The notes under the pieces are model-generated. The model was not told the DNA's origin and did no database searches. It was given only the letters and a program-made list of their open reading frames with translations. Positions 18,001 to 28,890 of a stretch of 64,000 nt of DNA are shown in pieces. Both the position numbers and the translations under genes were made by a program. This DNA comes from Kiritimatiellia bacterium (GTDB lineage Bacteria > Verrucomicrobiota > Kiritimatiellia > CAIQIC01 > JAGNIJ01). How positions within the stretch are numbered: position 1 is the first letter of the stretch; every line of letters starts with the position of its first letter. The stretch covers positions 1-64,000 of the forward strand of contig JAGNIJ010000021.1 in assembly GCA_018001225.1 (NCBI GenBank), in the 5' to 3' direction.

Positions 18001-21000
18001 GGTTCATTCATGTCCCCAGGGGCCGGGCCGCCGCCGTGGAGTACACGCTGGGCGATCGGGTTGAACTGGACAACTGCGAGGTCTATCCCGTGCAGGAGCC
18101 GCAGTACGATACCGCGGGCGCGCGGGAGCCGGCGTTCGTCCGGGACGAGGCAGCCTACGCCCGGGACGCCTGGCTGCCCGCCGAGCCGGTCCGGCTGGAC
18201 GAGCCGGAAATCCTGCGCGGGGAGATCCTGCAGCGGCTGACTGTGTATCCCTTCCAGTACAATCCCGCCCGCCGCCTCCTGCGGGCCTACCCGGATATCG
18301 CCGTCCGCGTGACGTTCTCGGGCGCGGAGCGGACCCGCGACGAGCGGCTCCGGTCGCCGGCGTTCGACCGCCTCCTCGCGCGCTTCGCGCTCAATCCGGC
18401 CGCGGAAGACGCCGCGCCGGAGCGGCCCGCGGCAACGACGGCGGCCCGGGTTGGCGCGGACTACCTCATCATCAGCGCGCCGGCTTTCGCCACGCAGGCC
18501 CAAGCGCTGCGCGACCACAAGATCGGCCGGGGCATCAGCGCCACGGTCAGGACCACGGCCGACACGGGGGCCACCAGCGCCCAGATCAAGTCCTACATCC
18601 AGAACGCCTACAACACCTGGTCCCCCGCCCCGACGTACGTCCTGCTGCTCGGCGACGTGGAGACGATCCCCACGACGTACCAGACCACGAGCGAGCGCGG
18701 GACGGATCTCTACTACTCGACGGTCGACGGCTCCGACTACGTGCCGGACCTGTTCCTCGGGCGGATCTCCGTGGACACGGCCGCCCAGGCCGACATCGCG
18801 GTCCGGAAGATCATCGCCTACGAGAACGACCCGCCCACGCGGGCCTCCTTCTACCAGAAGGCCGCCATGGTCGGCTATTTCCAGGACGACAACAAGGACG
18901 GGTACGCCGACCGGCGGTTCCTGCAGACCTGCGAGGAGACCCGCGCCTACCTCGCGGCGCAGGGCTACACGGTGCAGCGGATCTACTACACCAAGAGCAC
19001 CGTCACGCCGCGCTACTGGAACAAGGGCACCTACGCCAGCGGGCAGGCGATCCCGGCGGAACTGCTCCGGGCCAACGGCTTCGCCTGGGACGGGGACGCG
19101 GCGGACATCGCGGCGGCGATCAACGGCGGCGCGTTCCTGGTCATGCACCGCGACCACGGCATGGACCGCAACGGCGGCTACTCGGCGACGGGCTGGGGCG
19201 ATCCCCGCTTCACACAGGCCGAGGTGGCCCAGTTGGCCAACGGCGAGATGCTGCCGGTGGTCTTGAGCGTCAATTGCCAGTCGGGCTGGTTCGACGGCGA
19301 GACGGACCACGTCGGCGACCGGAACTACGAGAGCTTCTGCGAGCTGTTGCTCCGCCGGGAGAACGGCGGCGCGATCGCCGTCTTCGGCTCCACGCGCAAC
19401 AGCATCAGCGGGTACAACGATTTCATGGCCATGGGCTTCCTCGATTCCGCCTGGCCCGGGTTCCTGACCGGCGCGGCCAATGCCTCCGGCGCGGACCGGC
19501 GGCTCGGGGCGATGCTCGTGCACGGGAAATTCGCCATGGACCAGCTCTGGGGCGACCGGTGGGGCAACCGTAAGATGGAATACGAGCTGTTCCATCTCCA
19601 CGGCGATCCGAGCCTGTCGATGCGCACGGAGAACCCGTCGTCGGACGACTCGTTCGTCATCTACAACGACGGGGACGCCGACCTGCTGATCACCAACATG
19701 GTCAAGCGCGACGGCCAGGCCTGGCTCTCGTTCGACCCGGGCGCGCCGATGACGATCCGGCCCGGCCAGGCGCAGGCCGTGCAACTGGCCGTGGACTGGG
19801 GCGCGGCCCTGGTCGGCGGAACCAACGACCGCATCGTGATCTACCACAACGACCCGGCCCGGAATCCGTATCCCTCGGGCGTGGACGTCGGCATCCCCGG
19901 CCGCCCCCCCGTGCTGCGCGTTTCCGAGCTGAGCCTGGCCCCGTCCGTAACGGCGGGCGCCAACGCGTCGTCCCTGTACTTCCAGGTCTGGAACGACGGG
20001 CTCGGTACGATGAACTACACGGTCGCCAGCAACGCCTCCTGGCTTGCTGCCGTGCCTTCCTCCGGCAGCAGCACGGGCGAAGCCGACACCCTCGAGGCGC
20101 GGTTCCAAACGGCCGGCCTGGCCGCCGGCAACTACGAAGGCACACTGACGCTCGCGGCGTCGGGGGCCGACCGTTCCCCGGCCGCGGTCCAGGTGCACCT
20201 GACGGTGCACCCGCCGCAGCCCGCGATCCAGCGCGACCCGGTTTCCCTGTCGCGGACCATCCGGACCGGCGAAACGGCCGGCGATGACAGCTTCGAAGTC
20301 TGGAACTCGGGCGGCGACGCCATGTACTACACCGTGTCTAGCAACGTCAGCTGGCTGTCTGTGGAGCCGACGTCGGGACTCAACACCGGAGCGCGCGACA
20401 CGATCCTGATCCGCTTCCACACCGCCGGCCTGGGCACGGGGCTGCATACCGGCGGCGTGATCGTAGCCTCCGCCGGGGCGACCAATTCGCCCCAGGCCGT
20501 CGCCGTGCAGGTCACCGTCGTCGCGGCCGACGACGTCTACGAGGAGAACGACTCGCTCGCGACGGCCTACGACTGGACGTACGACGGGGCGGGCGCGCCG
20601 CTGAATGCCGAGCGCACCTGGTTGAGCGGCCGGGAAGGCCCCGCCCTCCAGGCCGACGAGGACTGGTACCGCATCCGGGTCGAGCCCGGCTACGAGCGGG
20701 TGTCGGTCACGTGCCTGTTCGTCCACGCCGACGGCGACATCGACCTGGCCCTGTGCGACGACGCGGGAACCGAACTGGCCGCCTCCCGCGGGTCGGCGGA
20801 CGGCGAAAGCCTGTCGCTCACGGTGCCGGCGCCCGGTTATTACTTCCTGCGGATCTTCGGCGCCGGGACCGGCAACGAGTACGACCTGTGGTGGAACGGG
20901 TTCGACGCACAGGCGGTGCTCGCCGCAGGCGTCTCCAGCCTCGCGCGGACGGCGGACCAGGGCGCGGACGCGGACTCGCAATCGTACGAGACCTGGAACG

Positions 21001-21803
21001 GCGGCGGCGGGGACCTGCCCTACGAAATCCTGGAGAATTGCCCGTGGTTGAGCGTCATGCCAACCAACGGGAGCAGCGCGGGCGAACGCGACGAGATCCA
21101 GGTGCTGTACGCGACGGCCGCGCTCGGCGCCGGCGCCCACGCCGCCGTGATCACGAACCGCGCGCGGGCGGGCGCCAGCAACGAGGTCCTGCTCTCCGTC
21201 CTCCTGACGGTCCGGCCGCCGGACGACCCTTACGAGACGAACAACGCCTGGACGACCGCCTACGACCTCTCCGCCCAGCCCGCCGCGTGGTTGAGCGGCT
21301 TGGGCGGTCCGGGCGTCCAGCGGGACGACGACTGGTACCGCATCGCCGTCCCGCCGGGCTACGAGAACGTGATCATCACCTGTCTCTTCACGCACGCCGA
21401 GGGGGATATCGACGTCGGCCTCTACGACGCGGCCGGGCAGCGGCAGTTTGTGGCCGAGGGCGTCGCGGACAACGAGATTCTCGACGGCGACGTGCCCGCC
21501 CCCGGCACGTTCTACATCCGCGTCTACTACGACGACGCCGGCAACACCTATGACCTCTGGTGGAACGCCGCGATGAGACAGACGCCCATCTCGACCCTGG
21601 GCCGCACGGGGACCGCGACGGGTGTGCAGTTGCAGATCGAGACGCAGCCGGGTTGGCGCTACGACCTGCAGTATTCCACCGGCCTGCTGCAGGGCGCCTG
21701 GAACACGCTTTCCACGAACGCGGGAACCGGCGCGCCCATCGCGCTCCCCGACACCCACGCCGTCCCGCCGAGGTTTTACCGGGTGCTGATCCGTTCGCCG
21801 TGA
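15060..21803 (+). CDS. Giant secreted gingipain-like C25 peptidase with CARDB, BACON and PPC domains
   Basis: 2247 aa from the ATG at 15060, which begins a signal peptide (MKARWPRGGARALVLLSLLA). In order: a jelly-roll/MAM-like module (about 85-245); five CARDB-type repeats of 126-127 aa, each starting RPNxTPYQPAGWSD (250-877); a C25-type propeptide (about 930-1090); a C25 caspase-fold domain (about 1130-1525) with candidate catalytic His1366 in HRDHGM and Cys1406 in SVNCQSG; BACON domain 1 and 2; PPC domain 1; BACON 3; PPC 2; and a C-terminal beta tail ending PRFYRVLIRSP. The His-Cys order and spacing fit gingipains. CARDB, BACON and PPC modules are usually adhesive or carbohydrate/cell-surface binding. 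It probably acts outside the cell. A sorting signal of type IX kind is not obvious. Confidence 0.88.
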   Translation: MKARWPRGGARALVLLSLLAAARPSFAGGRVVYEKTIVVLDPAERLGEATDRSNEPGAVEDTEELVADVPGGTAWTSATEAPGADNLFYEDFEGDFPGARWSLSGNPTWNDTSFRSYEGIWSAWCASGGTNGLNPSGPYTNSMNAWATAGPFDLSDAASGQVSLWSWIKTESGQDYFKYMLSTNGVNYSGYQIAGVATTWTERTIPFTNVPTYGNILGCSNVWLALIFTSNAATNDAGVFVDNVSIEAARPNITPYQPAGWSDGIVVSAVSGTTTGSAIYAGDIAYIDYAYINQGGASVQGRVYSEFYVNGSRVRRSYYDNQPTNVWVAAYDFEHTFPAAGTYTLELACDADNDVAESDEDDNRYATGATVQGNERPNLTPYQPAGWSDKLVVSPVTNTTTDGPLFSGQTGYVDYAYINNGSADAAETFYVELYVNTTQVRRATKDGLKAGYYAARLDVSYVFPTAGAYTVRFIADADNDVDELNEGDNQYQRSASISASGLPNLRPYQPAGWSNMIVVSSVPGTSIDGAALYPGQTSYIDYAYVNDSQVDITNTFYAELFVHTTLVRRASRSGLLQGNYAYKTDFEHVFPTAGTYTVKLVADADNHVPESNEGDNEFQRNRSVGADLRPNVTPYQPAGWSDKIVISSRSGTSTDDTIYAGSEVFVDYAYINNGQSNITGTFYTELTIGGNLVRRGSIGALNQGQHAYKQDVKYTFASAGTYTLRVVCDADGDVAESSEGDNAYQRSATVSEPLRPNLTPYQPSGWSDKIVVSGVAGTHTDGAVTAGAPAYVDYAYINNGTADATNMLYVELFVDGAQVRRASVSGIKAGYYGFKDDFAYTFTNGGTYTLKLVADADNTVAESNEADNEYERAAPVSGGAPAIRVEPESFYFTGPGATAAAAAAAPRPDHWMAFGREPDADYQPAVSLAASDADGLEIQFRTPGVTAARTTEQGRDYHVLQLGRSHGDMPTGHPDLPALRRFIHVPRGRAAAVEYTLGDRVELDNCEVYPVQEPQYDTAGAREPAFVRDEAAYARDAWLPAEPVRLDEPEILRGEILQRLTVYPFQYNPARRLLRAYPDIAVRVTFSGAERTRDERLRSPAFDRLLARFALNPAAEDAAPERPAATTAARVGADYLIISAPAFATQAQALRDHKIGRGISATVRTTADTGATSAQIKSYIQNAYNTWSPAPTYVLLLGDVETIPTTYQTTSERGTDLYYSTVDGSDYVPDLFLGRISVDTAAQADIAVRKIIAYENDPPTRASFYQKAAMVGYFQDDNKDGYADRRFLQTCEETRAYLAAQGYTVQRIYYTKSTVTPRYWNKGTYASGQAIPAELLRANGFAWDGDAADIAAAINGGAFLVMHRDHGMDRNGGYSATGWGDPRFTQAEVAQLANGEMLPVVLSVNCQSGWFDGETDHVGDRNYESFCELLLRRENGGAIAVFGSTRNSISGYNDFMAMGFLDSAWPGFLTGAANASGADRRLGAMLVHGKFAMDQLWGDRWGNRKMEYELFHLHGDPSLSMRTENPSSDDSFVIYNDGDADLLITNMVKRDGQAWLSFDPGAPMTIRPGQAQAVQLAVDWGAALVGGTNDRIVIYHNDPARNPYPSGVDVGIPGRPPVLRVSELSLAPSVTAGANASSLYFQVWNDGLGTMNYTVASNASWLAAVPSSGSSTGEADTLEARFQTAGLAAGNYEGTLTLAASGADRSPAAVQVHLTVHPPQPAIQRDPVSLSRTIRTGETAGDDSFEVWNSGGDAMYYTVSSNVSWLSVEPTSGLNTGARDTILIRFHTAGLGTGLHTGGVIVASAGATNSPQAVAVQVTVVAADDVYEENDSLATAYDWTYDGAGAPLNAERTWLSGREGPALQADEDWYRIRVEPGYERVSVTCLFVHADGDIDLALCDDAGTELAASRGSADGESLSLTVPAPGYYFLRIFGAGTGNEYDLWWNGFDAQAVLAAGVSSLARTADQGADADSQSYETWNGGGGDLPYEILENCPWLSVMPTNGSSAGERDEIQVLYATAALGAGAHAAVITNRARAGASNEVLLSVLLTVRPPDDPYETNNAWTTAYDLSAQPAAWLSGLGGPGVQRDDDWYRIAVPPGYENVIITCLFTHAEGDIDVGLYDAAGQRQFVAEGVADNEILDGDVPAPGTFYIRVYYDDAGNTYDLWWNAAMRQTPISTLGRTGTATGVQLQIETQPGWRYDLQYSTGLLQGAWNTLSTNAGTGAPIALPDTHAVPPRFYRVLIRSP
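15807..17690 (+). repeat. Five tandem CARDB-coding repeats, about 378 bp each
   Basis: Repeat starts at 15807, 16185, 16563, 16944 and 17322 give spacings of 378, 378, 381 and 378 bp. Each opens with the codons for PN-x-x-PYQPxGWS and ends with a CDADNDVAES-like strand. They lie within the C25 peptidase gene and are diverged in DNA but strongly conserved in protein. Confidence 0.9.
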
Positions 21804-21813
21804 GAAGCGCCGT

Positions 21814-24800
21814 TTAGCGGAAGCTCACGTCGAACCAGCGCTGGAGCACCGCCGCGCCTTCGGACTTGATCTCCACGAAGATCTCCCCGGCGCGGGCTTT
21901 CTTCCTTTCGACCGGCAGGGAAAGCGTACGGACGGAATCCGGGGCCAGTTCCTCGACCCGGCGCCCGCCCTTGTGATCGCCCTGCCACTCGATCTCCAGG
22001 GGACGCGGGCGGTTGGAATAGTTCTGAACCCGGATACCGATCGCGGCCCGGTCCCCGCTTCCCTCGACCCGGCGCGCGGGCGGGTCAAACACCAGCGCGT
22101 CGGCAATCCGCGGCTTGAACTGGCGCACGCAAACCTTCCGCTCGGCGCCGCGCGAAAGAGTCCATTGGACCTCCAGCCAGGGATCCTCCGCCAAGTCGTC
22201 GGCTTCGAAATACCCGGCCAGGCGCTGCGCCTCGCCGGTCGCCACCCCGGCGGCCGCGCCATCCAGCGGCCGGTACGCGCGGCTGGAGAGGACCTTGAGT
22301 TCAGCGATGTCGAGCGGCGCCTCGCCCCGGTTGGCCACTTCGACCCGGACCTCGTTGCGGTCGCCGCGGACGGCGGGCCCGGGAAACTCCACGTTGCAGT
22401 ACGCGCCCCACTCGAGTTCCGAGCGAATCGAGGCGAGATTCGTCAGGCCGGCCGACGCTTCCCTTCGGCCTCCGGACCAGGCGCCGAGGAAGTCCAGTTC
22501 CTGCTGCATGTCCGACGCCGTGAACCCGTCGAGCGCCGTGATCTCATAGGGCATCAGAGCCACGGGCGCGGCGGTTTCTCCGGACGGAATAACCCGAACA
22601 TACCCGTTCCGGGGGTCGAGAAGAAGGCCCGGTTCCTTCGCCGCGGGCCAGTGAATTGTTCCTCGCACGCGTTCGGCCGAGGTGTTGCGCAGCGTGACGT
22701 GTCCCGACGGCTGGCGCACGTTGCCGAAATACTCGCTCCACAATTCCTCCGGCCCGGCCTCCACGGGACCGGATGGACACCAGCCCGCCGTCGCCAGGCG
22801 CCGGATCAGAGGAAGATCGCGCTCCAGCACGGCGCGGAGCGCCGCGTCCGACCGGGCCTCCTCCCAGATCCGGTCCGTACCGCGCGCCCGCTGGAAGAAG
22901 CCTGGCAGAAAGCCGCGGAACATGCACCATGCCAGGTGCCGCGCGAGTTCCTCGGAGGACAGGGACGGCGCGGGCTCCTTCCGCGCGGCCACGACGGGCT
23001 TCCGGCCGGCCATCGCCCGGATCGCGTTGGCGGCGCCCTCCCGCGCCGGATCGCACTCGATACCCGGCCACGCGGCGAACTCCGCAACCACCACGTCCAA
23101 CAACGGCGCCGCAAACGGCGGGGGGATGTCCGGCAGACGCCCGGCGACATAGCCGCCGGACGCCCGGACCGCGGCCGACCAGAAAGCCAGGTCGGCGCAG
23201 CAGGCCAGCGGCGAGGCCAGTCCCGGCAGCCAGCGGCCGGACGCGCAGGTCGCGGGATGATCCGCAATCCCTAGCGCGGCCGCATTGAAGTCGAGGGTAG
23301 CGGGCGCCGGGGGCGGCTCGAAGAACAGGCCATGGACCGGCGCGGTGTGCATGACCGAGCGATAGAGCCGCCAGTCGGCCATGGCGCGGTTCAGCGGGGC
23401 CGCGGCATTCGGCGCGAGGCGCGGATCCGCGCTGACGCGGAGGAACAGGCCCGTGGCGCCGCCCCGCCCCGACTCCTGCCAATCCAGCTTGCCGTCCGGG
23501 CGCCGCGATCCGCCGACGAGCGCGGCCGAGGCCAGTTCGCTTTCACGTCCCGATCCCGCCGTCAGCATCTTCAGGAGACCCTCGCTGCGGTTTTCATCTT
23601 TCGCCAGGCGGGCCGGGACATTCAGTCGGTAGGACCAGGGTTCCAGGCGGAGGAACGACAGGCAGCCGGCCGGCGCGCCTTTTTCGTCGCCGCCCACGTC
23701 GCGGAGCAGGTCCGGCTCCTCGCAGGCCAGATCCAGCGTTCGGGGGTCGGTCGCGCCGGAGAACGGCCGGCCGAACCCGCATACCGGGGCCTGCCGCAGG
23801 AAGAATCCGGGATGCTCCTGGTAAAACCGGGTCAGCGCCTTCCGGAACCCGTTGGTCGCCTGACCCGGGAAGACGCGGAATGTGCAACGGAAAAAGGCCC
23901 GGCCGGGAAAATTGGATGTGCGCGGCGTCAGGGCCAGGTCGTAGGCGATCCCGAAGAACGGCCTCGCGGGATCGGCCACGATCTCAAAGGACCGCGGTTC
24001 GGCGGGATCGGTTTCCGCCATGAAGCACTCTTCCTTCCGCGTGACCACGCCGAAAGGAAAAGCGGACAGGCGCGCGGGGCCGGATGACGAAGACAGTGCG
24101 CGCCGGAAGCGGAAGTCCTCGTGCCACACCGCCTTTTCCAGGTCGGTGCGGAGCCCCATATCGAGGCGCAGGCACCGGGTGCGGTCGGCCTGAAGCCAGC
24201 CCGTCGCGGAGATTTCGCGTGCGGCATCCTGCTGGAGGATCAGCCCCCACTCCACGTCCAGCGCGCGGCCCGTCCAGCGCACCCGGTTACTGCTGGCCGT
24301 CACTTCGGCGGGCTGCAGGTCCGCCTCGCGGCCCGTGGCGGCATCGGTCAGCCGCGCGACCAGGACCGCCCCGCAGGATTCCGGCAGCGACACGGGGCCG
24401 GGCCCGTCGACGGGTTGCCCGTCCCAGGAATCCAGCAGGGCCGGCAGCGTACGGGACAACGTGGCGGGCGGCGGCCGGAGCAGGTCCGCGATGTCCTCGG
24501 GCTGCAGCGCGGTGGTCCATCGGAAAGGCGGCAGCGAATCGAAATCGCACGGCTCCATGTCGGCCATCGGGTAGCGGTCCTCCGCGGCCCAAGCATCGGA
24601 GAGGATCTCGACGGCCCAGGCACCCTGCCCCTTCGCCGCGCGCAGGGGGATGAAGCAGGTCAGGGTATCGGCCTCGACGAAAGAAACGGCCGGCTCCACG
24701 GCATCCCATTTCCAGCCCTGGGCGCGGGGGGGATAGCGATAGAGCACTTGGTTTTCGAGCATGTAATCCGCACCCGTCGCCATCTCGCCGCGGACCGGCC

Positions 24801-25005
24801 CATCGATGTCGAGCAGGATGCGCACGCGGTCCGGGGCCACCGGCCGGGTCAAGGCCAGCTTGAAAACCAGGTCGCCTTCCTCGCCTCGCATAACTTCGAC
24901 GGCCTGCACCCGGGGCGGTGCAGCAAGGAGTTCCTCCCCGGCCCATACCGTTCCGCCCTCCGCCAGGACGGCGGCCAGTATCCAGGCTCGATTCAAGGCG
25001 ATCAT
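21814..25005 (-). CDS. Large secreted protein of unknown function
   Basis: 1063 aa from the ATG at 25005, which starts a signal peptide (MIALNRAWILAAVLAEGGTVWAG). Upstream frame to 25137 overlaps tRNA-Ser and is not used. I do not recognise a named family. The N-terminal 350 residues look beta-rich, the middle (about 450-760) has aromatic and acidic motifs reminiscent of glycoside-hydrolase-like barrels (HTAPVHGLFFEPPP, FLPGFFQRARGTDRIWEEA), and the C-terminal 250 residues look like beta-sandwich domains. No catalytic pair can be assigned. It is convergent with the C25 peptidase gene (10 bp apart) and forms part of the same secreted-protein block. A glycan-active role is only a guess. Confidence 0.7.
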   Translation of the reverse strand: MIALNRAWILAAVLAEGGTVWAGEELLAAPPRVQAVEVMRGEEGDLVFKLALTRPVAPDRVRILLDIDGPVRGEMATGADYMLENQVLYRYPPRAQGWKWDAVEPAVSFVEADTLTCFIPLRAAKGQGAWAVEILSDAWAAEDRYPMADMEPCDFDSLPPFRWTTALQPEDIADLLRPPPATLSRTLPALLDSWDGQPVDGPGPVSLPESCGAVLVARLTDAATGREADLQPAEVTASSNRVRWTGRALDVEWGLILQQDAAREISATGWLQADRTRCLRLDMGLRTDLEKAVWHEDFRFRRALSSSSGPARLSAFPFGVVTRKEECFMAETDPAEPRSFEIVADPARPFFGIAYDLALTPRTSNFPGRAFFRCTFRVFPGQATNGFRKALTRFYQEHPGFFLRQAPVCGFGRPFSGATDPRTLDLACEEPDLLRDVGGDEKGAPAGCLSFLRLEPWSYRLNVPARLAKDENRSEGLLKMLTAGSGRESELASAALVGGSRRPDGKLDWQESGRGGATGLFLRVSADPRLAPNAAAPLNRAMADWRLYRSVMHTAPVHGLFFEPPPAPATLDFNAAALGIADHPATCASGRWLPGLASPLACCADLAFWSAAVRASGGYVAGRLPDIPPPFAAPLLDVVVAEFAAWPGIECDPAREGAANAIRAMAGRKPVVAARKEPAPSLSSEELARHLAWCMFRGFLPGFFQRARGTDRIWEEARSDAALRAVLERDLPLIRRLATAGWCPSGPVEAGPEELWSEYFGNVRQPSGHVTLRNTSAERVRGTIHWPAAKEPGLLLDPRNGYVRVIPSGETAAPVALMPYEITALDGFTASDMQQELDFLGAWSGGRREASAGLTNLASIRSELEWGAYCNVEFPGPAVRGDRNEVRVEVANRGEAPLDIAELKVLSSRAYRPLDGAAAGVATGEAQRLAGYFEADDLAEDPWLEVQWTLSRGAERKVCVRQFKPRIADALVFDPPARRVEGSGDRAAIGIRVQNYSNRPRPLEIEWQGDHKGGRRVEELAPDSVRTLSLPVERKKARAGEIFVEIKSEGAAVLQRWFDVSFR

Positions 25006-25077
25006 GAGCCGCCTTTTCTCACATTTTGCGGCCAGCGGCGAATGAAAAACAGCATCGGAATGAATACAACATACTGG

Positions 25078-25169
25078 CGGAGAGGGGGGGATTCGAACCC
25101 CCGATACCGGATTTGGTCCAGTATGACGGTTTAGCAAACCGTTGCTTTCAGCCGCTCAGCCACCTCTCC
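25078..25169 (-). tRNA. tRNA-Ser (anticodon GCT)
   Basis: A 92-nt class II tRNA. The acceptor stem GGAGAGG pairs with CCTCTCC and the discriminator is G. The anticodon stem ACGGT/ACCGT encloses TTGCTAA, giving anticodon GCT. A long variable arm (about ATACTGG...CCGGTAT) and the T loop TTCGAAT are present. CCA is not encoded. Confidence 0.95.
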
Positions 25170-25240
25170 CATTGCGGGGCCGCGTACTTCGTCGTGGAAC
25201 TTACCGGAGGTCCCCCACGTGCGCAAGCGGCTTTTCGCCG

Positions 25241-25873
25241 CTATTCCAGCACGGGCATGACGGAGGTGCCTGTGCGAAGGCTCCAGTCCCGCAGGAGCGG
25301 CTGGCGGCGGCCGGCGCGAAAGCCGGCGTACACGCGGCCCAGCGACTCGAGGACCAGTCCGGCCAGCCGCCGGGGTTCCGTATCCACGCCTTCCAGCCGG
25401 CAGGACGTGGCCTTGTTCCTCAAGTCCTCCGGCCAGTCGGCCCGGTCCTGCGTGACGTTGATCCCCAGGCCGATAACGGCAAATTCCACGGACTCGGCCT
25501 CGATCCGGGGTTCGACAAGGATGCCCGCGATCTTGCGCCCGCGCGCGAGGACGTCGTTGGGCCATTTCAGCGTGAGGCTCCCCACCCCGGCCCGCTCCAG
25601 CGCTTCGGCGACGGCCAGGGCCCCGATGACGCCCAGCCAGTTGGCTTCGTACGCGGGGATGGCGGGCCGCAGCAAAACAGAGAGGTAAACGCCCTGCCCC
25701 TCGGCCGATAGCCACGTCCGGCCCTGCCGTCCCCGGCCTTTCTCCTGCCGCCGGGCGAGGATGGCCAAGCCCTCCGGGGCGCCCTGTTCAGCCTCCCACT
25801 TCGCCACGTCGTTGGTGGACGTGACGGAATCGAATTCCTTGAAGATAAAAACGAGGGGCGGACGCTCGGCCAT
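25241..25873 (-). CDS. birA: Biotin--[acetyl-CoA-carboxylase] ligase (monofunctional)
   Basis: 210 aa. It activates biotin with ATP and joins it to the carboxyl-carrier protein of acetyl-CoA carboxylase. Visible motifs are DSVTSTND, the biotinyl-AMP loop written EKGRGRQGRTW, the strand KWPNDVLARGRKIAGIL, and GLGINV. There is no N-terminal HTH, so unlike E. coli BirA it should not be a repressor, and the C-terminal SH3-like domain is minimal. Its start is 4 bp downstream of the nadC stop, so the two form an operon. An AGCGGC/GCCGCT hairpin (25226-25242) begins at the stop codon. Confidence 0.92.
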   Translation of the reverse strand: MAERPPLVFIFKEFDSVTSTNDVAKWEAEQGAPEGLAILARRQEKGRGRQGRTWLSAEGQGVYLSVLLRPAIPAYEANWLGVIGALAVAEALERAGVGSLTLKWPNDVLARGRKIAGILVEPRIEAESVEFAVIGLGINVTQDRADWPEDLRNKATSCRLEGVDTEPRRLAGLVLESLGRVYAGFRAGRRQPLLRDWSLRTGTSVMPVLE

Positions 25874-25877
25874 CGCG

Positions 25878-26753
25878 CTATGCTCCGATCGCGAACTCGA
25901 GCGAGAAATCGGCGGCGGGCGCGGAATGGGTCAGCGCACCGACGGACACGGCGTCCACCCCGGCGCGCGCGACGGTCTCGACGTTTGCCAGGGTGATTCC
26001 TCCCGAGGCCTCGATCCTACAACGGCCCTTCGCCAGGTCCACGCACCGCCGCAGGCGTGCCGGGTCCATGTTGTCCAGGAGCACCCAGTCCGGTGCGGCG
26101 GGCAGGACCTGTTCGAGTTCGGCTTCGCTCTCCACCTCGATCTCGATCACGAGGCCCGGGAAGCGGCGGCGCGCCTCTTCCACGGCCCCCGCCAGCCCGC
26201 GGCCGCCGCGGCGCGCCCACGCCGCGCGGTGGTTGTCCTTGATCAGCACCCGGTCGTACAAGCCGACGCGATGATTGACCCCGCCGCCGCACCGGACGGC
26301 GTATTTCTCCAGGAAGCGAAGCGTCGGCGTCGTCTTGCGCGTGTCCAGGACCTGCACGCCGTACGGCGCCGCCTTGCGGGCGAACTGCCGGGTCAGCGTG
26401 GCGATGCCCGACAGGCGTTGCAGAAAGTTCAGCGCCACGCGCTCGCCGGCGAGGATGGACCGCGCGCGGCCCCGCAGGACGAGCGCCTCCTGGTCCCGCT
26501 CCACCGGATCGCCGTCCCGGGCCTTCGGCCGGCACTCCAACCCGGCATCCACCTGCCGGAAGACCTCCACGGCCGCCGGGAGGCCCGCGACGACGTACGA
26601 GCCGCGGGACAGGATGGCTGCCTCGGCCGGTTCCTCCGCGCCGACCAGGGCCTCGGACGTGCAATCACCCGGGCCGAGGTCCTCCTCCAGCGCGCGGCGG
26701 ACGAGGTCCGCGAGGCGCGGATCGGAAGCCAGGTCTGGAAGTTCAGTGGTCAC
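25878..26753 (-). CDS. nadC: Nicotinate-nucleotide pyrophosphorylase (quinolinate phosphoribosyltransferase)
   Basis: 291 aa, the usual length. It converts quinolinate plus PRPP to nicotinate mononucleotide in de novo NAD synthesis. The signatures are LDTRKTTPTLRFLEKYAVR, the GGGVNHR loop, LIKDNH, the acidic EIEVES strand, LLDNM and EASGGI. It lies 44 bp after uvrB across a REP-like hairpin and directly precedes birA; a nadC-birA pairing is common in bacteria. No nadA or nadB is in the window. Confidence 0.96.
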   Translation of the reverse strand: MTTELPDLASDPRLADLVRRALEEDLGPGDCTSEALVGAEEPAEAAILSRGSYVVAGLPAAVEVFRQVDAGLECRPKARDGDPVERDQEALVLRGRARSILAGERVALNFLQRLSGIATLTRQFARKAAPYGVQVLDTRKTTPTLRFLEKYAVRCGGGVNHRVGLYDRVLIKDNHRAAWARRGGRGLAGAVEEARRRFPGLVIEIEVESEAELEQVLPAAPDWVLLDNMDPARLRRCVDLAKGRCRIEASGGITLANVETVARAGVDAVSVGALTHSAPAADFSLEFAIGA

Positions 26754-26777
26754 GGTCGAAGGGTATCATCGGGCGGC

Positions 26778-26797
26778 GGGCGTCGCAAGCGACGCCC

Positions 26798-26801
<4 letters not shown>
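26778..26801 (-). repeat. GTAG-type REP-like hairpin at the end of uvrB
   Basis: On the minus strand GTAG (26801-26798) is followed by a perfect 9-bp stem, GGGCGTCGC-TT-GCGACGCCC. The TAG of GTAG is the uvrB stop codon. Confidence 0.75.
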
Positions 26802-28876
<2,075 letters not shown>

Positions 28877-28890
28877 GCGGGCATGGTAGC

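Noticed and set aside
17607..21758. A 1383-codon open frame on the minus strand, plus one at 15012-17396
   Set aside because: They are antisense to the C25 peptidase gene, where high GC at third positions suppresses stops. Their translations are Arg/Gly/Val-rich with no domains, while the plus-strand frame has a signal peptide and clear modules.
25226..25242. Intrinsic terminator after birA
   Set aside because: The AGCGGC/GCCGCT stem is good, but no T-run follows, so I mention it only in the birA entry.
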